64,000 nucleotides of DNA from ZC4RG30 sp039917615. GTDB lineage: Bacteria > Pseudomonadota > Gammaproteobacteria > Steroidobacterales > Steroidobacteraceae. This document shows, one piece after another, positions 52,452-61,386 of the stretch. The stretch lies in assembly GCA_039917615.1 (NCBI GenBank), contig JBDSJD010000012.1, positions 5,819 to 69,818 of the forward strand, in the 5' to 3' direction. Under the pieces are notes generated by a model that was given only the letters and a program-made list of their open reading frames with translations, had not been told where the DNA came from and searched no databases. The position numbers were made by a program, and so were the translations under genes. Numbering within the stretch: position 1 is the stretch's first letter; each line of letters begins with the position of its first letter.

Positions 52452-53759
52452 ATGAACTTTCCCCCATCTGCGCGTCGAACGCCCTTGCCGCTGCACTGGA
52501 AGATGGCAGCAGGATTTCTCGCCGGCGTGCTTGTCGGCCTCGTGGTGAATCTCGCCGGTGCGGGCGACGCCGGCTGGGTGACGGGCTTGCGCGACTATTT
52601 CACCAACCCGGTTTCCGGCACCTTTCTCAACCTGATCTTCATGCTGATCGTACCGCTGCTGTTCTCGGCACTGGTAGTCGGCATTGCCGAGATGGGCGAC
52701 ATTCGCGCATTGGGACGCATCGGCTGGAAGACCCTGGGCTATACCATCGTCCTCTCTGCTGTGGCGGTGCTGCTGGGCCTGCTGCTGGTCAACTGGCTGC
52801 AGCCCGGGGCCGGCGTCGATCCAACGCTGGCGCAGAGCTTGATCAGCGGCAACACCGAGCGGGCGCAGGTGATCGTCGACAGTATCGAATCGCAGCCACG
52901 CGGCCTCGACATGCTGCTCGCCATCGTGCCCAACAACATAGTGGCGGCAGCATCCAGCAACGGTTCGATTCTGGCGATGATGTTTTTTGCCGTCATGTTC
53001 GGAGTAGGACTGGTCCTCACTCCCTCGCCTGCAACGGCCGCACTCAAGCGCGGTATCGAGGGTGTTTTTGAAGTCTCCATGACGCTCATAGGTCTCGTGA
53101 TCCGTCTTGCGCCCTATGCCGTGTTCTGCTTCATGTTCAACCTGACTGCGGCATTTGGACTTGACCTGCTGGTCCGACTGGGCGCGTATGTAAGCGTGGT
53201 GGTGCTGGCACTGACCCTGCACCTTTTGTTCACGTACTCACTGGCACTTCGACTGGCAGGCTATTCTCCCTTGGCGTTTTTTCGTGGCGCGCAAGAGGCG
53301 ATGGTGATGGCATTCTCGACCGCCTCCAGCAACGCGACCCTGCCCACCGCACTGCGGGTAGCAGAGGAACATCTGCGGCTACCGAACAAGGTGTCGCGCT
53401 TTGTGCTCACGGTGGGTGCAACCGCCAACCAGAACGGAACCGCCCTGTTCGAGGGCGTGACAGTCATTTTCCTGGCGCAGTTCTTCGGAGTGGAACTTGG
53501 CCTCGGACAACAGGTGATGGTGATGCTGGTGTGTATCCTCGGGGGAATCGGCACTGCCGGAGTGCCCTCCGGCTCGCTGCCAGTGGTGGCATTGATCTGC
53601 GCCATGGTGGGAGTGAATCCGATAGGAATAGGCCTGATACTGGGCGTCAACCACTTTCTCGACATGTGCCGGACAACCCTGAACGTGACCGGCGACCTGG
53701 TGCTTGCCAGTCTCGTGGCGCGGGGAGAACCCGACGGCCAAGCCGCGCAGGCAGGCTAG
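52452..53759 (+). CDS. dicarboxylate/amino acid:cation symporter (DAACS)
   Basis: 435 aa, SLC1-type elevator transporter. Hallmarks: the serine-rich hairpin FSTASSNATLPTAL, the NQNGTALFEGVTVIFLAQ helix and GTAGVPSGSLPVV. It probably takes up glutamate/aspartate or C4-dicarboxylates with Na+ or H+. Monocistronic, 219 bp after the SLC13 gene. Confidence 0.92.
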   Translation: MNFPPSARRTPLPLHWKMAAGFLAGVLVGLVVNLAGAGDAGWVTGLRDYFTNPVSGTFLNLIFMLIVPLLFSALVVGIAEMGDIRALGRIGWKTLGYTIVLSAVAVLLGLLLVNWLQPGAGVDPTLAQSLISGNTERAQVIVDSIESQPRGLDMLLAIVPNNIVAAASSNGSILAMMFFAVMFGVGLVLTPSPATAALKRGIEGVFEVSMTLIGLVIRLAPYAVFCFMFNLTAAFGLDLLVRLGAYVSVVVLALTLHLLFTYSLALRLAGYSPLAFFRGAQEAMVMAFSTASSNATLPTALRVAEEHLRLPNKVSRFVLTVGATANQNGTALFEGVTVIFLAQFFGVELGLGQQVMVMLVCILGGIGTAGVPSGSLPVVALICAMVGVNPIGIGLILGVNHFLDMCRTTLNVTGDLVLASLVARGEPDGQAAQAG

Positions 53760-53840
53760 CAATCTTCAGCCCGGCGTGTCCCCACCAGTTGCGGCGGGGG
53801 CTGCATGGGCTGCGCTCACTCGCAGCGCGGCTTTTGCACT

Positions 53841-55079
53841 TCAGGGTTTTACGACATTAGCGCCGTTTGTCTTCTGAGTGAAGGTGGATGGGATGCCGGG
53901 GATGATTGCGTCGAGCGTCTTTCTGCTGCTGGCATTCGGCAATTTGATCGTGAAAACGCAGCCACGTCCCGGAAGATTCTCCACATCGATCGTTCCTTGA
54001 TTGAGCGTGATGGCCCGATGGGCAATGGCAAGACCCAGCCCGACCCCCCCGCGATTCGTGTGTTGCTGCTCGAATGCCTTGAACAAGTCGCTCGGCACAG
54101 CGGATCGCAAGCCGCCGCATTGATCCTCTACTTCGATGATCGCCTGATCGCCCACGAGCCTGCCGCGCACCTGGATCACTCCGCCAGTGCGTGTGTACTT
54201 GATCGCGTTTTGAATGACGTTGGACAGCGCCGAATAGAGCAGATAGGGGTCGGCTTCGATGACCAAGGTGGGATCGATGCCGAACTCCAGCTTCTGATTC
54301 TTGGCCTGCGCCTCAACTCCAGCCGTCACTGCAATCTGGTCGACCAGCTGCAACAGGAAGGCAGGTTCGGGATGCACTTTGGGGTCCACGCGTAACCTGA
54401 CTTCCGTCAGCGACCGATCAATGAGCTCCTGTATGTGCTTCAAGCCCCGGTCCAGCACCTGGCCTGTGCTGCCGCCAAACCCAACCACGCCGTTCTTGAT
54501 CAGGCGCAGCGACACATTCACGGTGGTGAGCGCGTTGCGCAGCTCATGGGCAAGGAACCCCAGGTGCTCCACTTCGCGGCTGCTGTCCACCCGGATATGG
54601 CGGGCCTGAAACGTCGTCACGGCGCCGGCAATCGCCACGTCCAGGTAGCGGTTGAGCTTCCGGAACTCGGCCGGAGTGATGGGTTCATGGTTGTCGATCG
54701 CCAGCTGTGTGATTGCCTGGCACATCGAACCGTAGGCATGCACTACATGGGAAAGTGTGTAACCGCGCTTTTGCAATTCGTCGCCGTGCGCTCCTGCAGT
54801 CCGCGCCACCTCTGCTTCGAACGGGCGACCGGCGGCGCGCGCGATGGCGGGTTCATCGCTGGCATCGGCCGCGCGCGCCATGGCCGGCCGGTCGACTTCA
54901 GATTCAAGCGGTTCTGCCGGCGTATGCTCGAGTGCGGACAGCACTTGTCTGAGGAAGATCGGCAGACCTGTCTTCAGCTCGTCGGATGAGGGACGCATAC
55001 CGCCAAGTTCAATCGCCTTGGTCTCACAGATCGCCAGAAGTTTCTGCTCGTTCGATTTCAGAAATTCGTGCAGCACCAC
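53841..55079 (-). CDS. sensor histidine kinase with RsbRD-like N-terminus
   Basis: About 412 aa, soluble. The N-terminal region (LHEFLKSNEQKLLAICETKA ... TGLPIFLRQVLSAL) resembles RsbRD/globin-like sensor modules; a helical linker follows; the H-box is FLAHELRNALTTV and the ATPase domain has NVIQNAIKYT and GGVGLGLAIAHR. The GTG at 55079 is chosen because AGG at -8 precedes it and the longer frame to 55331 overlaps the next gene and matches nothing. No response regulator is adjacent. Confidence 0.85.
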   Translation of the reverse strand: MVLHEFLKSNEQKLLAICETKAIELGGMRPSSDELKTGLPIFLRQVLSALEHTPAEPLESEVDRPAMARAADASDEPAIARAAGRPFEAEVARTAGAHGDELQKRGYTLSHVVHAYGSMCQAITQLAIDNHEPITPAEFRKLNRYLDVAIAGAVTTFQARHIRVDSSREVEHLGFLAHELRNALTTVNVSLRLIKNGVVGFGGSTGQVLDRGLKHIQELIDRSLTEVRLRVDPKVHPEPAFLLQLVDQIAVTAGVEAQAKNQKLEFGIDPTLVIEADPYLLYSALSNVIQNAIKYTRTGGVIQVRGRLVGDQAIIEVEDQCGGLRSAVPSDLFKAFEQQHTNRGGVGLGLAIAHRAITLNQGTIDVENLPGRGCVFTIKLPNASSRKTLDAIIPGIPSTFTQKTNGANVVKP

Positions 55080-55239
55080 TGGTCTAACCTGCCTGAAGTC
55101 GTGTTCATTTTCGCGCCTTACCCTATGCCGATGCTGAGCTTTGGACTGTCTGCTACCGCACACACGGCCCGCGCCCGCTGTTCTACTTCCCCTGCTGATC
55201 TCCAGCCAGCCCCGAGTTGATCCTTGAGCTCGTGGGGTG

Positions 55240-55959
55240 TCAATCCAGTGCTCGACGATAGGTGCCGAGGTCCTTGACGTAGCAGTCACAGGCAGCAGCC
55301 TCCAGGCCCCGCCCATCGATAATCTCCACATTACCCCGGCTGTAGCGGATCAATCCGCGTTCCTGCAGAAGCTGGGCTTCGCGCGTCACGCCCGCACGTC
55401 GCACACCCAGAATGCCTGCCAGAAATTCGTGCGTGATGTGGAAATCGTCCGCATGGGCACGATCGCGAGTCATCAGAATCCGGTTGGCCAGCCGCCCCTC
55501 AAGCACGTGGAAGCCTGCACAGATGGCGGCCTGGGTGCGCTGGGTGAAAAGTACATATAGATAGAGATTGAGTCGACGACGCAGCGTCGGATAGCGGGTC
55601 ATAGACTTCAGGAACGGTGCCACGTCGAATCGCCACGCCGCAGCATCACTGAGGATCTCGGCGTGCAGCGGCGCGATGCCCACTCCGAGCAGGGACCAGA
55701 TCCCCAGCATGCCCTCATCGCCAATCATGCCGACAGCCACCCGAGGGTGTCCGGCGACTGGCGTCGTCAACGACACCGATCCCCGGATGGGGAAGAAGAC
55801 ATGGCGGATTTTCTGGCCCGGCTCGAACAATACCGTCTTTGTCGGCAGATTGATCCTGGTGCCCAGGGCACTGAGACCACGATAGTCGCGTTCGCTCAGG
55901 TCGGAGAGCAGCAGGTTGCCTTCTCCACTGCTCTGGCGGGACTCAGCATCGTGAAACAT
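55240..55959 (-). CDS. Crp/Fnr-family regulator
   Basis: 239 aa: a cNMP-binding-like beta-roll (LFEPGQKIRHVFFPIRGSVSL) and a winged helix (THEFLAGILGVRRAGVTREA). It lacks the N-terminal cysteine cluster of Fnr. It belongs to the subgroup in which a one-residue-substituted HTH (LGVRR-x-GVT) follows a long dimer helix. Upstream of the histidine kinase on the same strand. Confidence 0.9.
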   Translation of the reverse strand: MFHDAESRQSSGEGNLLLSDLSERDYRGLSALGTRINLPTKTVLFEPGQKIRHVFFPIRGSVSLTTPVAGHPRVAVGMIGDEGMLGIWSLLGVGIAPLHAEILSDAAAWRFDVAPFLKSMTRYPTLRRRLNLYLYVLFTQRTQAAICAGFHVLEGRLANRILMTRDRAHADDFHITHEFLAGILGVRRAGVTREAQLLQERGLIRYSRGNVEIIDGRGLEAAACDCYVKDLGTYRRALD

Positions 55960-56043
55960 AGGCGTATCGCATCACAAGGATGATTGCGCAGCCTGATCGA
56001 GACAGCCCTCATTGGTCTGTTCGCTAAAGCACATGACTTTGCG

Positions 56044-56769
56044 TCAGATGGGCCTGGGCATCAGCCGGTCACTCTCCCGCTTCACAACGGCATAACACTC
56101 GCAGCTCAACTGCTCGAGTTGCGGCCGATCGAGTACCTCGATACTGCCGCGGTGGTAGGCGATGACCCCAAGCTTCTGCAACTTGCCCGCGGCTTCGGTT
56201 ACGCCCTCGCGGCGAACTCCGAGCATGTTGGCGATGAGCTCCTGGGTCATTGTCAGTTGATTATCCTTAAGCCGATCAAGCGACAACAGCAGCCAGCGAC
56301 ACAACTGCTGGTCCACGGAGTGGTGGCGATTGCAGACGGCGGTCTGCGCCATCTGGGTGATTAGCGCCTGGGTATAGCGCAGCAGCAGAACCTGCATGGA
56401 CCCATTGTTGTGAAACTCTTCCTTCAGACGCTGCCCGAGGAGCTTGTACGCGTATCCAGCACTCTGGACGATGGCCCGACTAGGCGTGGATTCACCGCCC
56501 ATAAAGAGCGCTATGCCAATCATTCCCTCGTTGCCCACTACAGAAATCTCGGCCGAAGAGCCGTTCTCCAGCACATACAGCAGGGACACGATGCAGTTCG
56601 TGGGAAAGTAGACATGTTGAAGAGCATCCCCCGATTCGTAGAGGACCTTGCCGAGCGGCATCCGCACCAGCTCCAGAAGCGGCAACAACCGCTGGCCCAC
56701 CTCTGACGGCAGCGCGCCGAGAATGTGATTGTCGCTGGGGTTAAACGAAGCTGTGACGGCGCACCTCAT
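56044..56769 (-). CDS. Crp/Fnr-family regulator, paralogue
   Basis: 241 aa from the ATG at 56769 (GGAG just before it), matching the 239 aa of the downstream paralogue. Same architecture: LYESGDALQHVYFPTNCIVSLLY in the sensor domain and ANMLGVRREGVTEAA in the HTH. The frame is open 150 bp further but those residues look unrelated. Divergent from the DUF4398 lipoprotein gene across about 190 bp. Confidence 0.9.
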   Translation of the reverse strand: MRCAVTASFNPSDNHILGALPSEVGQRLLPLLELVRMPLGKVLYESGDALQHVYFPTNCIVSLLYVLENGSSAEISVVGNEGMIGIALFMGGESTPSRAIVQSAGYAYKLLGQRLKEEFHNNGSMQVLLLRYTQALITQMAQTAVCNRHHSVDQQLCRWLLLSLDRLKDNQLTMTQELIANMLGVRREGVTEAAGKLQKLGVIAYHRGSIEVLDRPQLEQLSCECYAVVKRESDRLMPRPI

Positions 56770-56958
56770 GTACTCCGACGGGCGTTGCTCGGTGCGCCAT
56801 CCTAACAGACTGCATGGTGATGTATGTGCGATACCGCACCGATGGTGCACCGCAAGCATCGGCGACAGATCCGCATCCACGTACGCTGACGCACAGACCA
56901 TCCAGGAATTGCCTGCCACTCTCGCAGGCCTGCAAGCCGATCACGCCGAGAGAGTCCC

Positions 56959-57354
56959 ATGCCTAGTTCATTCCTCAGTTGTTCCCATCCAGGATTTCGC
57001 AGCGCTGCCAGCCTCGCTGCCCTGCTGGCACTCGCAGCCTGTGCTTCCGCTCCCCCAGCGCCAACTGCAAGCCTGGTAGACGCCCGATCAGCTGTCGGCA
57101 ATGCCGAGAAAGCCGGTGCCGGGCAGTACGCTGCCGCGGAGCTTGGCGAGGCACGCGACAAGCTGGCGGCCGCCGATGCAGCCGTCCTGCAGAAAAACAT
57201 GCTCGTTGCGCAGCGCATGGCCGACCAGTCCCGCGTCGAGGCAGATCTGGCTACCGCAAAAACCGGCGAGGCCAAGGCCTTCGCGGTCAATGACGAGATG
57301 AAGCAAGGCAACAAGGCCCTGGTCGAAGAGCTGCAGCGCAAGGGCGGAGAATAG
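56959..57354 (+). CDS. DUF4398 lipoprotein
   Basis: 131 aa. Lipoprotein signal with lipobox LAAC (Cys28); the mature part is a long amphipathic helix, AGAGQYAAAELGEARDKLAAAD, typical of DUF4398. Probably an outer-membrane-anchored coiled coil. It ends 2 bp before the OmpA-like gene, which carries a related helix. Confidence 0.88.
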   Translation: MPSSFLSCSHPGFRSAASLAALLALAACASAPPAPTASLVDARSAVGNAEKAGAGQYAAAELGEARDKLAAADAAVLQKNMLVAQRMADQSRVEADLATAKTGEAKAFAVNDEMKQGNKALVEELQRKGGE

Positions 57355-57356
57355 CC

Positions 57357-58373
57357 ATGAACTCATCCAGCAATTTCGATGCTCGCCGCACCACCACGCT
57401 GGTTGCCGCAGCGATCACCACCATTCTGCTTGCGGCCTGCGCATCTGTGCCGGTGGCGCCATCAGGCGCCGCGGCAGCTCGAACCAGACTCACGCAGTTG
57501 CAGTCCAATCCGGATCTGTCAGCGCGCGCTCCCGCGGCAATCAAGGAAGCCGAAACCGCCGTACGGTTGGCCGAAACGCCACAGCGGGACGCCGAGCTCG
57601 CCAAACACAATGTCTACATGGCCGACAAAAAAGTGGGAGTCGCTGTCGCTCTGGCCAGAACCGGGCTTGCAGAGACGCAACGTGCTGCCATCAGTCAGCA
57701 GCGCGACAATGCGCGTCTTGACGCCCGCACAAGGGAAGCTGACGCGGCCACGAGTCGCCTCGCGGCCGCTAAAGTGGCGCTCGTGGAGCAGGAGCGGGTG
57801 ACTGCGGCAAACATGAATGCCGCCGTACTCGCGCGTAACGACGCCGAGCAGGCACGCGTTGCCGCCGAACTGGCACGTAAGGAAACCGAAGCCGCGCGCA
57901 TGTCGGCGGCTCAGGAGGCCGAGACTGCGCGGCTGGCTGGGGTTGAAGCGGCACAGCAAGCGGCAGAACTGCAACGTCAGATTGAAGAGCTGCGCGCGCG
58001 GCCCACCGACCGCGGTCTGGTGCTGACACTTGGTGATGTGTTGTTCGCAAGTGGTCAGGCAGACCTGAAAGCGGGCGCCACCACCAACCTCGACAAGCTG
58101 GTGGCGTTTCTTTCCAGATACCCAAACCGCACGGTGATGATCGAAGGCTATACAGATAGCCTCGGCAGCGACGACCTCAACCTCGGATTGTCGCAACGTC
58201 GCGCAGATTCCGTAAAAGCCTATATCGCAGGTCACGGAATCGGCGCCGCACGACTTACCTCAGTCGGCAAGGGCGAAGCTGATCCAGTGGCAGGCAACGA
58301 CTCCGCTGCCGGACGGCAACAGAACCGCCGCGTTGAAGTCATTATCAGCAATCAGCTGGTCTCGTTGCAGTAG
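57357..58373 (+). CDS. DUF4398-OmpA family lipoprotein
   Basis: 338 aa. Lipobox LAAC near residue 27, a DUF4398-like helix (about 40-110), a long Ala/Glu/Arg coiled coil (about 110-220) and a C-terminal OmpA peptidoglycan-binding domain (VLFASGQADLKAGATTNLDKL ... IEGYTDSLGSDDLN ... NRRVEVII). It probably bridges the outer membrane and the cell wall, together with the preceding lipoprotein. Confidence 0.92.
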   Translation: MNSSSNFDARRTTTLVAAAITTILLAACASVPVAPSGAAAARTRLTQLQSNPDLSARAPAAIKEAETAVRLAETPQRDAELAKHNVYMADKKVGVAVALARTGLAETQRAAISQQRDNARLDARTREADAATSRLAAAKVALVEQERVTAANMNAAVLARNDAEQARVAAELARKETEAARMSAAQEAETARLAGVEAAQQAAELQRQIEELRARPTDRGLVLTLGDVLFASGQADLKAGATTNLDKLVAFLSRYPNRTVMIEGYTDSLGSDDLNLGLSQRRADSVKAYIAGHGIGAARLTSVGKGEADPVAGNDSAAGRQQNRRVEVIISNQLVSLQ

Positions 58374-58396
58374 GCCCCCTGCCGGCGGCCTCAGAA

Positions 58397-58417
58397 AACC
58401 TGGCATCTGCCGGGTTT
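58397..58417 (+). terminator. hairpin after the OmpA-like gene
   Basis: AACCTGGC - ATCT - GCCGGGTT with a short T run, 24 bp after the stop. A modest rho-independent terminator. Confidence 0.45.
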
Positions 58418-58551
58418 GCTGCTGGACTACGCTCGCAGCCAGCAACTGAAGGATGTGCGTTCGGCAGCGCACAGACTGGGCACTGCAGGATAATTTACCG
58501 TCGCGCGTAGGATTTGTCTGTCAAAGACGACTTTTCTTCTCACGAAGCGAG

Positions 58552-59823
58552 ATGCCCATGTATTGCGCGCAGCCCGCCCTGACGCCCTCCCCAACCGCCC
58601 TTGCCTCGTTGCTTGCGAATTCGCTTAAGCATCGTGCGCGACGTGCTCCGGACTTCCAGATCGAAAGCCGGGTGCTGGGCGCGTTGGCGCTGGCACTGGC
58701 CAAGGCACCAGGATCCATGCTGGAGGAAATCAGCCGCAACGCGCTTCAGTATTGCAATGCCCATTCGGTCGGCATCAGCCTGCTGGAGGAGCAGGGCAAG
58801 CCTGCTGTCTTTCAGTGGCGGCCACTGGCAGGCACGCGCGCGACGGCAGCGGCCAATGCATCGCGCACCAGGTTCCTGACAGCCGTCGCTACGGATACGC
58901 TGCTGGTGCCGTTCTACCTGGATGGAGTGCCGGCCGGCGTCCTCTGGGTCGCTGCTCACGACGTGTCACGCCGCTTCGACAGGGAAGATGCGCGCCTGCT
59001 GGCGCGTCTGGCGGAATTCGTCGCGGCAGGCTGCAAGGCGCTGGAGTTGCAGGATAACCTGGGGACGGAACGCGAGGCGCATGTGGAACGGCGTCAGGCC
59101 GTTGAGCTCGCACTGGTCACCGATCGCAACAAGGATCGTTTCATCGCCATCCTGGCGCACGAACTGCGTGGTCCGCTCGCCCCCATCCTCATGGCCGCCC
59201 GGACGCTCAGGCTCAAACTTCCGGTGGACGCAGCCGATGCACGCCGCATCGGCGAAATGATCGACCGGCAGGCTCTGGGAATGATGCGATTGATCGAAGA
59301 GCTGCTCGACGTATCCCGCATGCAGGACACCGAACCTGTGCTGCGACCAGGGCCGCAGCTGCTCTCCCAGCTGGTCGAGCACAGTGTCGAGACCACCGAG
59401 CCCGTTGTGTCAGCACATTCGCATGTTCTGCATGTGAGTCTGCCAGCCGAAGAGATTCGGCTGCGTGGAGACGGCATGCGCATTTGCCAGGCACTGCAAA
59501 ATCTGATCTACAACGCTGCAAAGTACACCCCTCCCGGTGGCGACATCCGCGTCAGCGTTTACCGCAACGGTGGGGAGGCGGTGATCAGCGTAATGGACAG
59601 CGGGATCGGTATCCCTCGGGCACGCCTCGGACAGATTTTCGAACTTTACGAACAGGCCGGGCAGGCAGATACAGTGCTTTCCGAGGGTGGGCTGGGGCTC
59701 GGCCTGTACCTCGCGCGTCGCCTCATCAAAGCGCATGGCGGCAGCATCGAGGCGCGTAGTGATGGCGCGGGCCTGGGGAGCGAATTCATCATCCGCCTTC
59801 CCTGTGACGTTCCCGATTCCTGA
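58552..59823 (+). CDS. GAF-domain sensor histidine kinase
   Basis: 423 aa, soluble. GAF-like sensor (about 35-190), H-box FIAILAHELRGPLAPIL, N-box QNLIYNAAKYTPPGG and G-boxes DSGIGIPR and GGLGLGLYLARR. An orphan kinase with no receiver gene nearby. The ATG at 58552 is chosen over the longer frame to 58453, whose extra residues look non-coding. Confidence 0.88.
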   Translation: MPMYCAQPALTPSPTALASLLANSLKHRARRAPDFQIESRVLGALALALAKAPGSMLEEISRNALQYCNAHSVGISLLEEQGKPAVFQWRPLAGTRATAAANASRTRFLTAVATDTLLVPFYLDGVPAGVLWVAAHDVSRRFDREDARLLARLAEFVAAGCKALELQDNLGTEREAHVERRQAVELALVTDRNKDRFIAILAHELRGPLAPILMAARTLRLKLPVDAADARRIGEMIDRQALGMMRLIEELLDVSRMQDTEPVLRPGPQLLSQLVEHSVETTEPVVSAHSHVLHVSLPAEEIRLRGDGMRICQALQNLIYNAAKYTPPGGDIRVSVYRNGGEAVISVMDSGIGIPRARLGQIFELYEQAGQADTVLSEGGLGLGLYLARRLIKAHGGSIEARSDGAGLGSEFIIRLPCDVPDS

Positions 59824-59892
59824 TGGGAACAGCTGCGGAGTCCGTCTGGTGCCGCACAGACCGGATCGCCTCATGGCCGGACAATGGCCAGC

Positions 59893-60276
59893 ATGAGCCT
59901 ATTTCACGCGGTCTGCCTCGTCGACCATCATTCTGCAGATGTACTGCAGTTCGACACCAACCATGTGGAGATCCACAGGGTTCACGAGCAGCGGAGGTTC
60001 ACGCGTCAGCACGCCAGTGGCGTACGCACCGAACACGAGTTCTACGGCCAGGTCTGCGATGCGTTTGATGGCATTGCGGAGGTGCTGGTCGTCGGTGGTC
60101 ACACCGGGTTGGCCGACTTCCGGCACTATGTGGACAAACACCGACCGCTGACCGCGAAGTGCATCGTCGGATACGAGGTCGTGGATCATCCCACCGAGAA
60201 TGGGCTGGTTGCGCTGGCTCGCAGGCATTTCGCCAAATACAACCAACATGCGAGTCGAAAGGCTGTGACTTCTTGA
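59893..60276 (+). CDS. bacterial eRF1-domain-3-like protein
   Basis: 127 aa, of the group often annotated 'translational machinery protein': opening MSLFHAVCLVDHHSADVLQFD, a His-rich central stretch, LVVGGHTGLADFRHYVDKHRP and VDHPTENGLVALARRHF. These resemble the baeRF/eRF1 domain 3 fold; the cellular role is not settled. An ATG at 59884 is an alternative start. It often occurs in stress islands, in keeping with the neighbours. Confidence 0.75.
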   Translation: MSLFHAVCLVDHHSADVLQFDTNHVEIHRVHEQRRFTRQHASGVRTEHEFYGQVCDAFDGIAEVLVVGGHTGLADFRHYVDKHRPLTAKCIVGYEVVDHPTENGLVALARRHFAKYNQHASRKAVTS

Positions 60277-60386
60277 TCTGAAGCTCGGCAGGGTGCCTCT
60301 TCTCGCCGGCGCACCTCAGCGCGTTGATGGGATTGCCCCGTCGTCCAGCGCAGCCAACCCGAAGTAGCTCTTCACTTCGGCAATAC

Positions 60387-60863
60387 TCAGCGGCACCGTG
60401 CCAACAACGATAAAGACTTGCGCGGCCGCGCCATGGGCTTGGCGGCGGCCCGCCCGGTCGGTTCGACAACCATAGTCGGGCTCGCCAGTGCGTCCAGGAT
60501 GGGACATTCCGGCCGCTCGTCGCCATGGCAGCCATGCACCAGGTGCTGCAGGGCCTGTTTCATCGCCAGCAATTCTCTGGCCTTCTGATCCAGGTCCCGG
60601 ATATGAGCCTGTGCCAGTTCCTTGACGAGCCGGCTGGGTCGGCGCCTGTTCTGCCATAGACCGACGAGTTCGGAGATCTCCGGGATGGAGAAGCCGAGGT
60701 CGCGCGCATGACGGATGAATCGCAACGTCTGGACCTCATTCTGGTCGTACTGACGGTAGCCCGCGTCTGTCCTGCGTGCGGCAGGGAACAGACCAGAAGC
60801 CTCGTAGTGACGAATCATCTTGGACGAGACGCCAGATACTGCCGAAGCTTCGCCGATGTTCAT
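60387..60863 (-). CDS. cueR: CueR-type copper-sensing MerR regulator
   Basis: 158 aa, a little longer than E. coli CueR (135). MerR HTH (MNIGEASAVSGVSSKMIRHYEASGL, AGYRQYD) and the Cu(I) loop CHGDERPECPI, whose two cysteines bind one copper ion in CueR. The extra C-terminus (PTGRAAAKPMARPRK) is basic. Its promoter on the minus strand and that of copZ both carry CueR-like operators. Confidence 0.93.
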   Translation of the reverse strand: MNIGEASAVSGVSSKMIRHYEASGLFPAARRTDAGYRQYDQNEVQTLRFIRHARDLGFSIPEISELVGLWQNRRRPSRLVKELAQAHIRDLDQKARELLAMKQALQHLVHGCHGDERPECPILDALASPTMVVEPTGRAAAKPMARPRKSLSLLARCR

Positions 60864-60899
60864 GGTGGAGGTCGCATTTGAGGTTCGAACTGGAAACCA

Positions 60900-60930
60900 A
60901 GTGTAGACCTTCCAATAGTGGCAAGGTCAA
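60900..60930 (-). promoter_or_regulatory. MerR-type promoter of cueR
   Basis: On the minus strand TTGACC (60930-60925) and TACACT (60905-60900) are separated by 19 bp, the stretched spacer of MerR promoters. The operator is a 21-bp dyad, TGGCAAGGT against ACCTTCCAA (7 of 9 pairs). It should make cueR self-regulated. Confidence 0.7.
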
Positions 60931-60977
60931 GTGACTTCTGCCGCGCACGGGCTGCCTGGATCTCCGCAATTCTTCGC

Positions 60978-61008
60978 TTGACCTTGCCACCATGGCAAGG
61001 TTGATACT
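60978..61008 (+). promoter_or_regulatory. CueR-type promoter of the copper operon
   Basis: TTGACC (60978-60983) and GATACT (61003-61008) with a 19-bp spacer containing the perfect dyad ACCTTGCCA-N3-TGGCAAGGT (60981-61001). This matches the copA/cueO operator form closely and drives copZ and probably the genes after it. Confidence 0.88.
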
Positions 61009-61043
61009 GGACGCATTGAACACGTCCCTCAATGGAGACTGCA

Positions 61044-61301
61044 ATGGCTACCTTCGAAGTCAAGGACATGACCTGTGGACACTGCAAGAGCACCATCACC
61101 AAAGCGGTGCTCGCCCTGGACCCGGCCGCAGAAGTACGTATAGACCTGCTGTCGCACAGGGTGCAGATTGAATCGGGAAGCGTCGATGTCGCCGCATTTG
61201 GCCAGGCTATTGCAGAAGCTGGCTATACCCCCGTCGCGACGAACGCCAACCCGACGATTCCCGTACTGACCAGGGGGGCGGGCGGTTGCTGCTGTCATTG
61301 A
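61044..61301 (+). CDS. copZ: copper chaperone CopZ-like HMA protein
   Basis: 85 aa. HMA domain with the metal site MTCGHCKS and a unique C-terminal Gly-Gly-Cys-Cys-Cys-His end. The ATG at 61044 is preceded by GGAG with 6 bp spacing; the ATG at 61032 lies within that site. First gene of the copper operon. Confidence 0.92.
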   Translation: MATFEVKDMTCGHCKSTITKAVLALDPAAEVRIDLLSHRVQIESGSVDVAAFGQAIAEAGYTPVATNANPTIPVLTRGAGGCCCH

Positions 61302-61386
61302 GCCCGCTGCAATGCGGAGGCCGGTTTCGATCCATACGCCCGACCACACAGGCGCAAGTTACTTCCTTTCCTAATTGGAGACACCC

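Noticed and set aside
53809..53826. Rho-independent terminator between the DAACS gene and the histidine kinase (GCTGCG-N6-CGCAGC)
   Set aside because: The stem is short and the T run is displaced by GCGG; not convincing on either strand.
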